Part shown: positions 38,073 through 46,515 of the stretch, piece by piece
Position numbering within the stretch: the first letter of the stretch is position 1
Layout of the letters: every line of letters begins with the position of its first letter
Assembly: GCA_963848525.1 (NCBI GenBank)
Contig: CAWKDZ010000002.1
Location: 558,001 to 622,000, forward strand
Length of the DNA stretch: 64,000 bases
From: JACCTU01 sp963848525
GTDB taxonomy: Bacteria > Actinomycetota > Thermoleophilia > Gaiellales > Gaiellaceae
Reading direction: 5' to 3'
The notes under the pieces: model-generated
The model's input: only the letters and a program-made list of their open reading frames with translations
Database searches by the model: none
What the model was told of the DNA's origin: nothing
Made by a program: the position numbers and the translations under genes

Positions 38073-38660
38073 GTGTCGCGCGAGCTCGCGCACCTCTCCG
38101 ACGAGGCCCTGGTCGCGCTCGTCGCGCGTCGCGACGAGGCGGCGCTCGCCGCGCTCTACGATCGCTTCGGACGGATCGCGTACGGGCTCGCGCTCCGCGT
38201 CGTGCGCGACCGCTCGCTCGCCGAGGACGCCGTGCAGGAGGCCTTCCTGACCGTCTGGCGGACGGCCGACCGCTTCGTCGCCGAGCGCGCGAAGGCGAGC
38301 AGCTGGATCCTCACCTTCGTCCACCGCCGTGCGGTCGACGTCGTCCGGCGCGAGGAGCGGCGGCGCGCGGAGCCACTGGAGTCCGCGCCGGAGCCGGTCG
38401 ACACGACCGGCCCGGACGAAGAGGCGTGGTTGCGGTTCCAGCGCGAGCGCGTGCAGCGCGCGCTCCGGGCGCTGCCGGACCAGCAGCGCGAGGCACTCGA
38501 GCTCGCCTACTTCGGCGGGTTCACGCAGTCCGAGCTCGCCGAGCGGCTCGGAGAGCCGCTGGGCACGATCAAGAGCAGGATGTTCACGGGGCTCGCGCGC
38601 CTGCGCGAGCTCCTCGAGGAAATGGAATCCGAGCGATGGCCGACGAAGTCCACGAGCTGA
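38073..38660 (+). CDS. ECF RNA polymerase sigma factor
   Basis: This 195-residue group 4 sigma factor has region 2 (LYDRFGRIAYGLALRVVRDR, DAVQEAFLTVWRTADRF) and region 4 (LPDQQREALELAYFGGFTQS, EPLGTIKSRMFTGLARLREL). Together with an RskA-like anti-sigma gene it resembles the SigK/RskA arrangement (ECF19-like). The GTG at 38073 is preferred because a -10 box lies 8 nt upstream; an in-frame ATG at 38043 would overlap that box. The gene overlaps the anti-sigma gene by 25 nt. It diverges from the DUF4331 operon, a likely target. Confidence 0.9.
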   Translation: MSRELAHLSDEALVALVARRDEAALAALYDRFGRIAYGLALRVVRDRSLAEDAVQEAFLTVWRTADRFVAERAKASSWILTFVHRRAVDVVRREERRRAEPLESAPEPVDTTGPDEEAWLRFQRERVQRALRALPDQQREALELAYFGGFTQSELAERLGEPLGTIKSRMFTGLARLRELLEEMESERWPTKSTS

Positions 38661-39305
38661 CCCCCGCGTACGCGCTCGACGCGCTCGACGAGAACGAGCG
38701 CGGCGAGTACGAGCGCCACCTGGCGACGTGCGAGCGCTGCCGGGCCGAGCTCGCCGAGCTGCGCGAGACCGCGTCGGCGCTCGCCTACGCGGTCGAGTCG
38801 CCCGCGCCGCCCGAGGCGTTGCGCGCCCGCATCCTCGACCAGGCTCGGCTGGAGCGGTCGAACGTCGTGCCGTTGCGGCCGCGCCGCGGCCTGACCTACG
38901 GGCTCGGGGCGTTCGCCGCGGCCGCGGCCGCCGTCGCGATCGCGGTCGGGATCTGGGCGAACGGCGTCGCGAACGAGCGCGACGAGCTGCAGGCGCTCGG
39001 CGACCCGCGGGCTCAGGTGGTGGAGCTGCCCTCGCGCGAGGGCCACCTGGTCGTCGCGCCCGGCGGCGAAGCGACGCTCGTCGTCGACCACGCTCGCCCG
39101 CCGCAGGGGAAGGCCTACGCGGCCTGGGTGATCCAGGACGGACGAGCCGAGGCCCGCCGGCCTGTTCGAGGGCGGCAGGCAGGTGGTTCGGCTGGCGCGG
39201 CCGGTCCCGCCGGGTGCGTCCGTCGCCGTGACCGTCGAGGACGCCGAGGGCGTCGACGAGCCTACGACGGAGCCGCTGTACGTGCTGCCGACCCGCGGTT
39301 CTTGA
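38636..39305 (+). CDS. RskA-like anti-sigma factor, frameshifted
   Basis: This is a membrane-bound inhibitor of the adjacent ECF sigma factor. The N-terminal anti-sigma domain (ELTPAYALDALDENERGEYE, HLATCERCRAELAELRE, with the HxxxCxxC zinc motif) is followed by one membrane helix (GLGAFAAAAAAVAIAVGIW) and an extracytoplasmic RskA domain (GKAYAAWVIQDG). The frame breaks near 39151 after ...DGRAE. With one base removed it continues PAGLFEGGRQVVRLA and YVLPTRGS to a TGA at 39303, giving 222 residues. A sequence error is the simplest explanation. Its end overlaps the convergent S9 peptidase gene by 44 nt. Confidence 0.82.
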
Positions 39306-41199
39306 GCTCGACCGGCTCGAGCTCGTCGGCCGGCTCGAACCCGAAGACCTGCCCGAGGAACGAGAGGATCGCCGCGGGCACGCGCTCGAGGTTTTCCTGG
39401 CGCCGGAAGCCGTGGCCCTCGCCCTCGAACGCGAGGTAGGCGTAGGGAACCCCGTTCCGGTCGAGCGCGTCGTTCAGCTGCTCGGACTGCGACGGCGGCA
39501 CGACGCGATCGTCGAGGCCCTGGAACGTCAGCAGCGGCGCGCGGATCTCGTCGGCGCGGTCGACCGGGGAGCGTTCGCGGTAGAGCTCGCGCTGCTCCGG
39601 ATAGTCGCCGACGAGCAGGTCGAGGTAGCGCGCCTCGAACTTGTGCGTGTCCTGCACGAACGTCTCCAGGTCGACGACGCCGAAGAGGTTCACGCCTGCG
39701 GCGAAGACGTTCGAGAAGGCCAGGGCGCAGAGCGTGGTGTAGCCGCCGGCACTGCCGCCGATGATCACCATCCGACTCCCGTCCGCCTCGCCTTCGTCGG
39801 CGAGGAAGCGGGCGACCGCGATCGCGTCCTCGACGTCGACGACACCCCAGCGCCCGTCGAGCCGTTCGCGATAGCGCCGCCCGTAGCCGGTGCTGCCGCC
39901 GTAGTTGACGTCGACACACGCGATCCCGCGGCTCGTCCAGAACTGGGTCTCTGCGGAGAGCGTCGGCACCGTCGCGGACGTCGGGCCGCCGTGCACGCTG
40001 ACCATGAGCGGCGGCCGCTCGCCCTCGGGCGCCTCGAACTCGGGATTGTGCGGCCGGTAGAGAAACGCGTGCACCGGCCCGTCCTCGCTCGGGACCTCGA
40101 GCGGGACCGGCACGGAGACGGCCTCGGGCGGAACCGGCGCGGGAAGCTCCGCGTACACGAGCCTCTCCCCCGTGCCGACGTCGTACTCGAAGAGCACGTC
40201 GGGCTCCGTCGCACCGGCGGCGAGCACGACGAGCTTGTCTCCGAGCGTCCGTAGGAACGGCGAGTACCACGTGTAGGGCAGGTCGACCGGCTCGAGCGTG
40301 CGTGAGTCCGGGTCGAGCAGCTCGAGCGAGCCGTACGCCTTGCGCGTGACGAGGCACGCGATCCGGCCGTCGTCGAGGAAGCCGTAGCGCGACGTCCCGA
40401 ACACCCAGGCCGGCGAGCCGAGCTCGGCTTCGATCGGCGTCAGGTTCTCGCCCTCGCGGTACAGGTTCCACCAGCCCGTGCGGTCCGAGACCCAGTGCAG
40501 CCGCCCGGCCGCGTCCCACCCCGGCTGGACGATCGCCTCGTCCGGGCCGCCGGCGACGAGCTCCGCGTTCTCGAGCCCGCCGTCGACGAGGTCGGCGGTC
40601 CAGAGCTCGGTGCCCGTGAAGGGGAGCTGCGGGTGGTTCCAGGTCAGCCAGCACAGCCGCTTCCCGTCGGGGCTCGGCCGCGGCGAGGCGTAGAAGTCCC
40701 GCCCCTCGCGGAGCGGACGCGGCGGCAGCGAGCCGTCGGCAGGGAAGACGACGAGGTCGTTCAGGACCTCCGGCGCCTCGTGGGATTCGCGGACGCAGAC
40801 GACCCAGCCGCCGGGGAGGATCCGCCCGTCGGCGTAGCGGAGCGAGTTCGGCGAGCCGGGCTCCGGTGTGACCGGCATCGGCGCCGCTCCCCGCCCGTCC
40901 TGCCGGTAGACCCGTCCGTCGACGAAGTGCGAGAAGAAGAGCGTCTCGCCGTCGCGCCAGTACTCGCCGCCCCCGTACTCGTGCACCCGGGTCCGGACGT
41001 TGAAGCCCTCCGGCGTGACGTCTTCGGGCTCGCCGCCTCGGGCGCACCAGACGAGGACCGTGCGTCCGCCCTCGTCGGGCCGCAGCTGGAGCCAGTACAC
41101 GCCGTCCTCGACCGGGTCCGGAGCGAACGGCGCCGGCCGCTCGGCCAGGTCCTGCGGGCGGACGGGCGAAGCCCAGGCTCCGTAGGGCGCCATGCGCAT
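39262..41199 (-). CDS. S9 family prolyl-oligopeptidase-like peptidase
   Basis: This 645-residue serine peptidase has an N-terminal seven-bladed propeller (repeats such as RPSPDGKRLCWLTWNHP and WVSDRTGWWNLYR) and a C-terminal alpha/beta-hydrolase domain. The nucleophile Ser lies in IIGGSAGGYTTL, the Asp in FQGLDDRVVPP and the His in GEGHGFRR. These are features of acylaminoacyl-peptidase/DPP-type S9C enzymes. No signal peptide is visible, so it is probably cytoplasmic. Two ATGs (41199 and 41193) are equally possible starts. Its promoter region is shared with the divergent PBP gene. Confidence 0.92.
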   Translation of the reverse strand: MRMAPYGAWASPVRPQDLAERPAPFAPDPVEDGVYWLQLRPDEGGRTVLVWCARGGEPEDVTPEGFNVRTRVHEYGGGEYWRDGETLFFSHFVDGRVYRQDGRGAAPMPVTPEPGSPNSLRYADGRILPGGWVVCVRESHEAPEVLNDLVVFPADGSLPPRPLREGRDFYASPRPSPDGKRLCWLTWNHPQLPFTGTELWTADLVDGGLENAELVAGGPDEAIVQPGWDAAGRLHWVSDRTGWWNLYREGENLTPIEAELGSPAWVFGTSRYGFLDDGRIACLVTRKAYGSLELLDPDSRTLEPVDLPYTWYSPFLRTLGDKLVVLAAGATEPDVLFEYDVGTGERLVYAELPAPVPPEAVSVPVPLEVPSEDGPVHAFLYRPHNPEFEAPEGERPPLMVSVHGGPTSATVPTLSAETQFWTSRGIACVDVNYGGSTGYGRRYRERLDGRWGVVDVEDAIAVARFLADEGEADGSRMVIIGGSAGGYTTLCALAFSNVFAAGVNLFGVVDLETFVQDTHKFEARYLDLLVGDYPEQRELYRERSPVDRADEIRAPLLTFQGLDDRVVPPSQSEQLNDALDRNGVPYAYLAFEGEGHGFRRQENLERVPAAILSFLGQVFGFEPADELEPVELKNRGSAARTAAPS

Positions 41200-41226
41200 G
41201 CAGGGGTCTTTCTACCGCACCGGAGC

Positions 41227-41232
41227 TAGAAT
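41227..41232 (+). promoter_or_regulatory. -10 box TAGAAT of the PBP1A gene
   Basis: TAGAAT ends 9 nt before the GTG at 41242. Confidence 0.55.
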
Positions 41233-41241
41233 CGCCCCTCC

Positions 41242-43686
41242 GTGCTTCGCCGCAGGCCCTCCCCGGCTGCGCCTCCGAAGCCCCGGCGCAGGATTCGCAA
41301 GCTCCGACTCCTCGTCCTTCTCGGGCTTCTGGCGCTGCTCTCGACCTCCGCCTTCGTGTTCGGGTTCGTGAACGCGCTCGCGGGCGAGATCCCCAAGCTC
41401 GACCCCCGCTATCAGGTGCAGGTCGAGAAGGACGGGTACGTCTACGCGAACGACGGCCGCACGGTCCTGGCCGTCCTGCGCGGCGAGGAGAGCCGGGTCC
41501 TGCTCCGGCCCGAGCAGCTCGCCCCGGTGATGAAGCACGCGATCGTCGCGATCGAGGACCGCCGCTTCTACGAGCACCAGGGCGTCGACCTGCGGGGCAT
41601 CGTGCGTGCGGCCTGGCAGGACCTCTCGAACCAGGAGCTCGTCCAGGGCGGCTCGACGATCACGCAGCAGTTCGTCAAGAACGCGCTCGTCGAGGACGAC
41701 CGCACGGTCAGCCGGAAGGTCAAGGAGGCCGCGCTCGCGTGGCAGCTCGAGCGCCAGTGGAACGACAAGGACCGGATCGTGACGGCATATCTCAACACCA
41801 TTTATTTCGGCAACGGCGCCTACGGCGTCCAGCAGGCCGCCCTGACCTACTTCGGCCACGGCGCGTCGGAGCTCGGCCTCGCCGAGGCGGCGCTGCTCGC
41901 GGCGATCCCGGCCGACCCTTCGCGCTACGACCCGCTCACGCACCCGCGGAACGCGCGGGCGCGGCGGAACCTCGTGCTGCGCTACCTCTTCGAGCAGGGG
42001 AAGATCAACCGCCGCGACCTGCTCGTCACGTCGGCCGCGCCGCTGCCAAGGCGAGAGGACGTCCGTCCACCGGCCGTGGAGACGATCGTCGCGCCGTACT
42101 TCGCCAACTACGTCAAGGAAGAGCTGATCGACCGCTTCGACGCGCGCTGCGTCTACGGCGGCGGGCTGCGCGTGACCACGACGATCGACCTCCAGCTCCA
42201 GCGCATCGCCCGGCGCGCGATCGCCAAGTGGCTCGACGACGAGCTCGGGCCGACGGCGGCGCTCGTCGCGCTGGATCCGCGCGACGGCTCGATCCTGGCG
42301 ATGGTCGGCGGCCGCAACTTCCGCGAGAGCCAGTTCAACCTCGCCGTGCAGGCAGAGCGCCAGCCGGGCTCGTCCTTCAAGCCGTTCGTGCTCGCGGCCG
42401 CGCTTCAGGACGGGATCGCCCCCGCCTCGACGTTCGTGTCGAGGCCGAAGCTGATCTCGCTCGGCGACAAGCTCTGGTCGGTCCGCAACTACGAGAACGC
42501 CTACCTCGGGGCGGTCACCCTCGCCGAGGCGACGACGCACTCCGACAACGCCGTGTACGCGGAGCTGACGCAGCTCGTCGGGCCCAAGGCGGTCGCGACC
42601 ACCGCGCGCCGGCTCGGGGTCCGCAGCCAGCTCGACCCGTACTTCGCGATCGGTCTCGGCGCTGAGGCGGTCAACCCGCTCGAGCTCGCCCGCGCCTACG
42701 CGGCTTTCCCGACCGGCGGCGTCCGGCTCGACAGCCAGATCTTCGGCAACCGGCCGCGCTTCGCTCGGCGCGTCGAGGGGTGCGGCTTCGCCGAAGGCAC
42801 CGAGGACCGCTTCGTCCCGCGTCGTGTGCTGCGACGGGCGACCGCGACCTCGATCAACCAGATGCTGCAGGACGTCGTGCGCCGGGGGACCGGCCGCCGC
42901 GCGGCGCTCGCCGACCGCCCCGTCGCCGGCAAGACCGGCACGACGGAGAACTACGGCGACGCGTGGTTCGTCGGCTACACGCCTCAGCTCCTGACGGCGG
43001 TCTGGGTCGGCTACCCGAACACGCTGCGCCCGATGGAGACCGAGTTCGACGGCGACCCGGTCGCGGGCGGGACGTTCCCCGCGCTGATCTGGAAGACGTT
43101 CACCGAGGCGGCGCTGCGCGTGCGAGGCGACAAACCGGCGACGTTCGCGTCCCCGCCGTTCCTCTCGGGATCGTCGAAGCGCGTCGTCCGCCGCGACGGA
43201 CGCGTGCTGCTCGACAACGGCATCTGCTCCGGCGCGCTGTCGGTCGTCTACTTCACCAACTTCGGCCCGAAGCGGAGGGCCAACTGCAAGCCGAACGAGG
43301 TCGACGTCCCCAACGTCGTCGGCCAGCCGCTCGCGGTCGCGCAGGCCCGGCTCGCCGCTCAGCCGCTCGAGTGGGAGCTGGCGGAGTGGCCCGCCAAGCC
43401 GCTCCAGCGCGTCGACCGCGTGATCGCGCAGGTGCCGAAGCGCGGCCGCCTCTCCTCGCACGACACGGTCACGCTGATCGTGCCGAAGGCCCAGCACGGC
43501 GTGATCCCGAGGCTCGTCGGGCTGACCTTGCGCGAGGCGCGGGCGAAGCTCGACCGGCGCAAGCTCCGCACGGAGGTAGCCGGGTTCACCGACGGCCGGC
43601 CCGGCCGGATCGTCGCGCAGGTGCCGCTGCCGGGCCTGGCGGCGCGGCCCGGGATGCGCGTCAGCCTCGTGGTAGGGCGCGGCTGA
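41242..43686 (+). CDS. Bifunctional penicillin-binding protein 1A with PASTA repeats
   Basis: This class A PBP polymerises glycan strands and cross-links peptides in peptidoglycan. The 814-residue protein has a basic cytoplasmic tail, one membrane helix (LLVLLGLLALLSTSAFVFGF), a GT51 transglycosylase domain with the catalytic Glu in AIEDRRFYEHQGVD, and a transpeptidase domain with SxxK in QPGSSFKPF (about residue 377), SDN in THSDNAVYAEL and KTGTT (about residue 563). Two C-terminal PASTA repeats (PNVVGQPLAVAQARL; PRLVGLTLREARAKL) probably sense muropeptides or beta-lactams. The GTG start follows its -10 box. Confidence 0.95.
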   Translation: MLRRRPSPAAPPKPRRRIRKLRLLVLLGLLALLSTSAFVFGFVNALAGEIPKLDPRYQVQVEKDGYVYANDGRTVLAVLRGEESRVLLRPEQLAPVMKHAIVAIEDRRFYEHQGVDLRGIVRAAWQDLSNQELVQGGSTITQQFVKNALVEDDRTVSRKVKEAALAWQLERQWNDKDRIVTAYLNTIYFGNGAYGVQQAALTYFGHGASELGLAEAALLAAIPADPSRYDPLTHPRNARARRNLVLRYLFEQGKINRRDLLVTSAAPLPRREDVRPPAVETIVAPYFANYVKEELIDRFDARCVYGGGLRVTTTIDLQLQRIARRAIAKWLDDELGPTAALVALDPRDGSILAMVGGRNFRESQFNLAVQAERQPGSSFKPFVLAAALQDGIAPASTFVSRPKLISLGDKLWSVRNYENAYLGAVTLAEATTHSDNAVYAELTQLVGPKAVATTARRLGVRSQLDPYFAIGLGAEAVNPLELARAYAAFPTGGVRLDSQIFGNRPRFARRVEGCGFAEGTEDRFVPRRVLRRATATSINQMLQDVVRRGTGRRAALADRPVAGKTGTTENYGDAWFVGYTPQLLTAVWVGYPNTLRPMETEFDGDPVAGGTFPALIWKTFTEAALRVRGDKPATFASPPFLSGSSKRVVRRDGRVLLDNGICSGALSVVYFTNFGPKRRANCKPNEVDVPNVVGQPLAVAQARLAAQPLEWELAEWPAKPLQRVDRVIAQVPKRGRLSSHDTVTLIVPKAQHGVIPRLVGLTLREARAKLDRRKLRTEVAGFTDGRPGRIVAQVPLPGLAARPGMRVSLVVGRG

Positions 43687-43695
43687 GGACCCGCT

Positions 43696-43714
43696 GAAAA
43701 CGCTACGCGTTTTC
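43696..43714. terminator. Shared terminator hairpin (GAAAACGC/GCGTTTTC)
   Basis: An 8-bp perfect stem with a TAC loop lies between the convergent PBP1A and glycosylase genes and overlaps the glycosylase stop codon. A/T-rich ends on both sides allow it to work in both directions. Confidence 0.6.
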
Positions 43715-44276
43715 CGCGGGGGGAAACTTGCGGCTGACGTAGCGAGAGCCTTCCAGCCCGTACCGCCACGGTTGTTCGACCGCTCTTGTGATCCCGATCC
43801 GCTCTGCGCTCACGATGGTCATGCGCGACTTGCGTTCGTGGAGCTCAAAGGGCGGCTCGTCGAGCGGGAGCCCGTCGTGCTCGCGCGTGATCCCGAGCGC
43901 CTGGCAGAGCTTTCCCGGGGCCCGAGCAGAGCGCGCGGACGTCCTCGGTCTTCCTGCGCGCCCTCATCGTCTCGACGCCGTCCGTCGGCTCGAGCGCGCG
44001 GATCAGGACCGCCGACGCCGAGCCCTCCTCCTCGCAAACGAAGTTGACGCACCAGTGGATGCCGTACGAGCGGTAGACGTACGCGTGGCCGGGAGGCCCG
44101 AACATCGACGCGTTCCTCTCGGTCCGCCCTCGGTAGCCGTGGGCCGCGGGGTCCTCGTGGTCGTAGGCCTCGGCCTCGACGATCACGCCGCCGACGCCGT
44201 CGCAGAGGAAGGTCGTCCCGATCAGGTCGGGCGCGACCTCGTGGACAGAGCGCGCGAAGAAGTGCCGGTCGATCAC
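43703..44276 (-). CDS. 3-methyladenine DNA glycosylase (AAG/MPG), frameshifted
   Basis: This enzyme removes alkylated purines such as 3-methyladenine in base excision repair. The family features are DRHFFARSVHEVAPDLIG, VIVEAEAYDHEDPAAHGYRG (with the catalytic Glu) and MFGPPGHAYVYRSYGIHWC. The frame breaks in a three-base A run (TTT at 43911-43913 on the plus strand) inside the CSGPGKL motif. Removing one base continues LCQALGITREHDGLPL to a TAG at 43703, giving 190 residues, the normal length. The GTG at 44276 overlaps the MFS gene stop as GTGA. Confidence 0.82.
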
Positions 44277-45547
44277 GCGGGCTTGGTGTAGCGCCTGAAC
44301 GTCGGCAGCGCGAACGCGAGCGCAACCGTCCCGACGATGCACGCGAGCCCGCCGGAGACGATCGAGAAGCGCACGCTGACGAGCGAGGCCACGATCCCGG
44401 CCTCGAGGTTCCCCAGCGCCGGCGTGCCCGCGACCTGCGCGAGCTCGATCCCCGAGAGGCGTCCCCGCATTGCGTCGGGCGTCACCTGGAGCAGGATCGT
44501 CGAGCGCAGCACCGCGCTGACGAAGTCCGCGGCGCCGGCGACGGCGAGGAAAACGAGCGCGACGGGGACCGTCGAGGCGAGCCCGAACGTGGCGATCGCG
44601 ACGCCCCAGCCGGCCGCCGCAACGCAGACGCCGAGGCCCTGCCGGTAGACGCGCGTCATCCAGCCCGAGAGCACGGACGCGATCAACGCGCCGGCCGACG
44701 GCGCGGCGTAGAGCAGCCCGGTCGTGCCGGGCCCGCCCCCGAGTTCCTCCGCGAACGCCGGGAAGAGCGCGCTCGGCATCCCGAACAGCATCGCGACGGT
44801 GTCGACGGAGAAGATCCCGAGCAGCGCGGGCTCGCGCCTGACGAGCCGGAAACCGTCGGCGATCGAGCGCAGGCTCGGCCGCTCCGCGCCTTCGATCCGC
44901 GGCATCCGCGGGAGGAGCCAGATCGCGACGAGCGAGGCCCCGAACGTCGCGAGGTCGACCGCGTACGCGCCCGCGAAGCCAAGCGTCGCGATCAGCCCGC
45001 CGGCCAGCGCCGGGCCGGCGACGCGCGAGAGGTTGAAGACGACGTCCTCGACCGCGATCGCCGCGAGCAGCTGGTCCTCCGGGACGAGCTTGGGCGTGAG
45101 CGCGTTGCGGGCGGGCCGCTGGAAGGCGTACGCCGCGGTCGCGGCCGCCTCCAGCGCGAACAGGAGCCCGACGTGGTGGTCGTCTCCGAGTGCGTTGATC
45201 AGGAGCACGACGGTCACGGCCGCAAGGGCGAGGTCCGACCAGAGCAGCAAGCGGCGACGGTCGACCGCGTCCGCGACCGCCCCGGCGACGATCGACACGG
45301 TCAGCAGCGGGACGAGCGCCGCGATCCCGAGCAGCCCGACGACGAACGTCGAGTGGGTTGCCTCCCAGACCTGGATCGGGATCGCGACCGTCGTGATCTG
45401 GCTCCCGATCGCGGAGATGCCGGTGCCGAACCAGAGCCGGCGGAACGGCTTGGATGTACGCAGCGGGCGGACGTCGACGGCGACGCGCGAGAGCCGCGCG
45501 AGCAGGCCGGGCCGCTCCTGGCCCGGCTCCAGCTCGGGGCCGCTCAG
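44273..45547 (-). CDS. MFS transporter (EntS-like), CTG start likely
   Basis: This major facilitator protein of about 424 residues resembles the EntS/MFS_3 group of exporters, with 12 helices, a motif-A-like loop (AGAVADAVDRRRLLL) and conserved GTGISAIGSQITTVAIP in helix 1. No ATG, GTG or TTG lies between the previous gene and helix 1. The CTG at 45547 overlaps the RemA-like gene's stop as CTGA and gives the N-terminus LSGPELEPGQERPG... before VDVRPLRTSKPFRRLW. It is the middle gene of a RemA-like, MFS, glycosylase operon. The substrate is unknown. Confidence 0.82.
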   Translation of the reverse strand: MSGPELEPGQERPGLLARLSRVAVDVRPLRTSKPFRRLWFGTGISAIGSQITTVAIPIQVWEATHSTFVVGLLGIAALVPLLTVSIVAGAVADAVDRRRLLLWSDLALAAVTVVLLINALGDDHHVGLLFALEAAATAAYAFQRPARNALTPKLVPEDQLLAAIAVEDVVFNLSRVAGPALAGGLIATLGFAGAYAVDLATFGASLVAIWLLPRMPRIEGAERPSLRSIADGFRLVRREPALLGIFSVDTVAMLFGMPSALFPAFAEELGGGPGTTGLLYAAPSAGALIASVLSGWMTRVYRQGLGVCVAAAGWGVAIATFGLASTVPVALVFLAVAGAADFVSAVLRSTILLQVTPDAMRGRLSGIELAQVAGTPALGNLEAGIVASLVSVRFSIVSGGLACIVGTVALAFALPTFRRYTKPA

Positions 45548-45903
45548 AAGAGCTGGTCTTCGTCCGCGGGCTTCGCGGTCGCCTCGAGCAGGCGACGTGC
45601 GCGCCGGCCGAGGTCGCCGAGGTCGACGCGCCCGCTCTCGGTCTGCTGGAGCAGCCGCTCGGCGAGCTCGACGCCCTGGTCGACGAGCTGCGACCGCAGC
45701 GCGGAGTCGCCGCCCATCTCGGCCACGATCGTGCGCTCGGTGCGGGAGGCGATGATCGGCTCGGCGACGCCCTCGACCCAGACCCTCGTCCGCGCGCCGT
45801 GTCCTCGCTGCTTCCCCGAAAGCGGCTCGAGCGCGTAGATCTTGTCGGCCCGCGCGAACTTGCCGAAGCCGAGAAAGATCATCCGCGGTGCCCCGTTCGT
45901 CAC
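45544..45903 (-). CDS. RemA-like (DUF370) protein
   Basis: This 119-residue protein has an N-terminal domain like Bacillus RemA, a DNA-binding activator of matrix and osmoprotection genes: IFLGFGKFARADKIYALEPL, GARTRVWVEGV and EPIIASRTERTIVAEM. Compared with the usual DUF370 protein (about 85 residues) it has a longer, charged C-terminal extension (LVDQGVELAERLLQQ, then a basic/acidic tail). It starts at GTG 45903, preceded by GATAAT 6 nt upstream. It may bind DNA and regulate the operon it leads; this is inference. Confidence 0.62.
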   Translation of the reverse strand: MTNGAPRMIFLGFGKFARADKIYALEPLSGKQRGHGARTRVWVEGVAEPIIASRTERTIVAEMGGDSALRSQLVDQGVELAERLLQQTESGRVDLGDLGRRARRLLEATAKPADEDQLF

Positions 45904-45909
45904 GAGGCA

Positions 45910-45915
45910 ATTATC
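45910..45915 (-). promoter_or_regulatory. -10 box GATAAT of the RemA-like operon
   Basis: On the minus strand GATAAT ends 6 nt before the GTG at 45903. Confidence 0.5.
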
Positions 45916-45946
45916 GCAGCGGCTATGCGGCGAGCGCCGATTGCCG

Positions 45947-45952
45947 TAGTGT
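45947..45952 (+). promoter_or_regulatory. -10 box TAGTGT of the cupredoxin gene
   Basis: TAGTGT lies 26 nt before the ATG at 45979, leaving a short leader with the Shine-Dalgarno site GAAGGAGG. Confidence 0.45.
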
Positions 45953-45978
45953 CCGCGCGGGGGAGAAGGAGGACCTGC

Positions 45979-46515
45979 ATGTCAAAAAGGCGCCGGATCG
46001 TCTTGGTCGCCTTTGCCGTTCTCGCAGTCGGAGCACTCGGAGCGACCGCTCTGGCCAACGGAACGGCAACAGTGAAGATGCGTGACGCGTGCGACGCGGA
46101 GAGCTTCAACGCCGTGATTGGACCGGGCACGTGCGTCGACGCGGGCAACGTGACGTTCGACGAGATGATCGCATCCTTGGTCAAGCACGGGAACCATCCG
46201 CTGTGGCGCAACACGCCGACGACGCGCACCGTCCATCACGGCGCGGTCGTCGACGTCGCCAACATCGGCGGAGAGTTCCATACGTTCAGCCATACGGAGG
46301 AGTTCGGCGGCGGCTTCGTCCCCGAACTGAACGAGGTCCTCGGGCTGGAGGAGATCGCCGACGGCTGCCTGCTCGCCCCCGGGCCGACGAACGCGTTCGT
46401 CCCGGCCGGCGGCACGGGCACGATCGACACCGCCGAGCTCGAGCCCGGCGTGCACAAGTTCATGTGCTGCATCCACCCGTGGATGCAATCGTCGCTGATG
46501 GTGAAGAAGGGCTAG
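45979..46515 (+). CDS. Exported cupredoxin
   Basis: This 178-residue protein has an N-terminal signal peptide (RRIVLVAFAVLAVGALGATALA) and a plastocyanin-like fold. Candidate copper ligands are His101 or His105 (GGEFHTFSHTEEFGGG), Cys163/164, His166 and Met169 (FMCCIHPWMQ). The spacing C-x-H-x-x-M suits a type 1 copper site. It probably shuttles electrons in the cell envelope. The ATG is set by a strong Shine-Dalgarno site. The stop overlaps that of the convergent DegT gene. Confidence 0.85.
   Translation: MSKRRRIVLVAFAVLAVGALGATALANGTATVKMRDACDAESFNAVIGPGTCVDAGNVTFDEMIASLVKHGNHPLWRNTPTTRTVHHGAVVDVANIGGEFHTFSHTEEFGGGFVPELNEVLGLEEIADGCLLAPGPTNAFVPAGGTGTIDTAELEPGVHKFMCCIHPWMQSSLMVKKG

Noticed and set aside
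41212..43497. Very long open frame (about 760 codons) opposite the PBP1A gene
   Set aside because: It is the antisense shadow of a well-supported gene in GC-rich DNA; its product is dominated by Arg, Glu, Val and Asp and has no domain.
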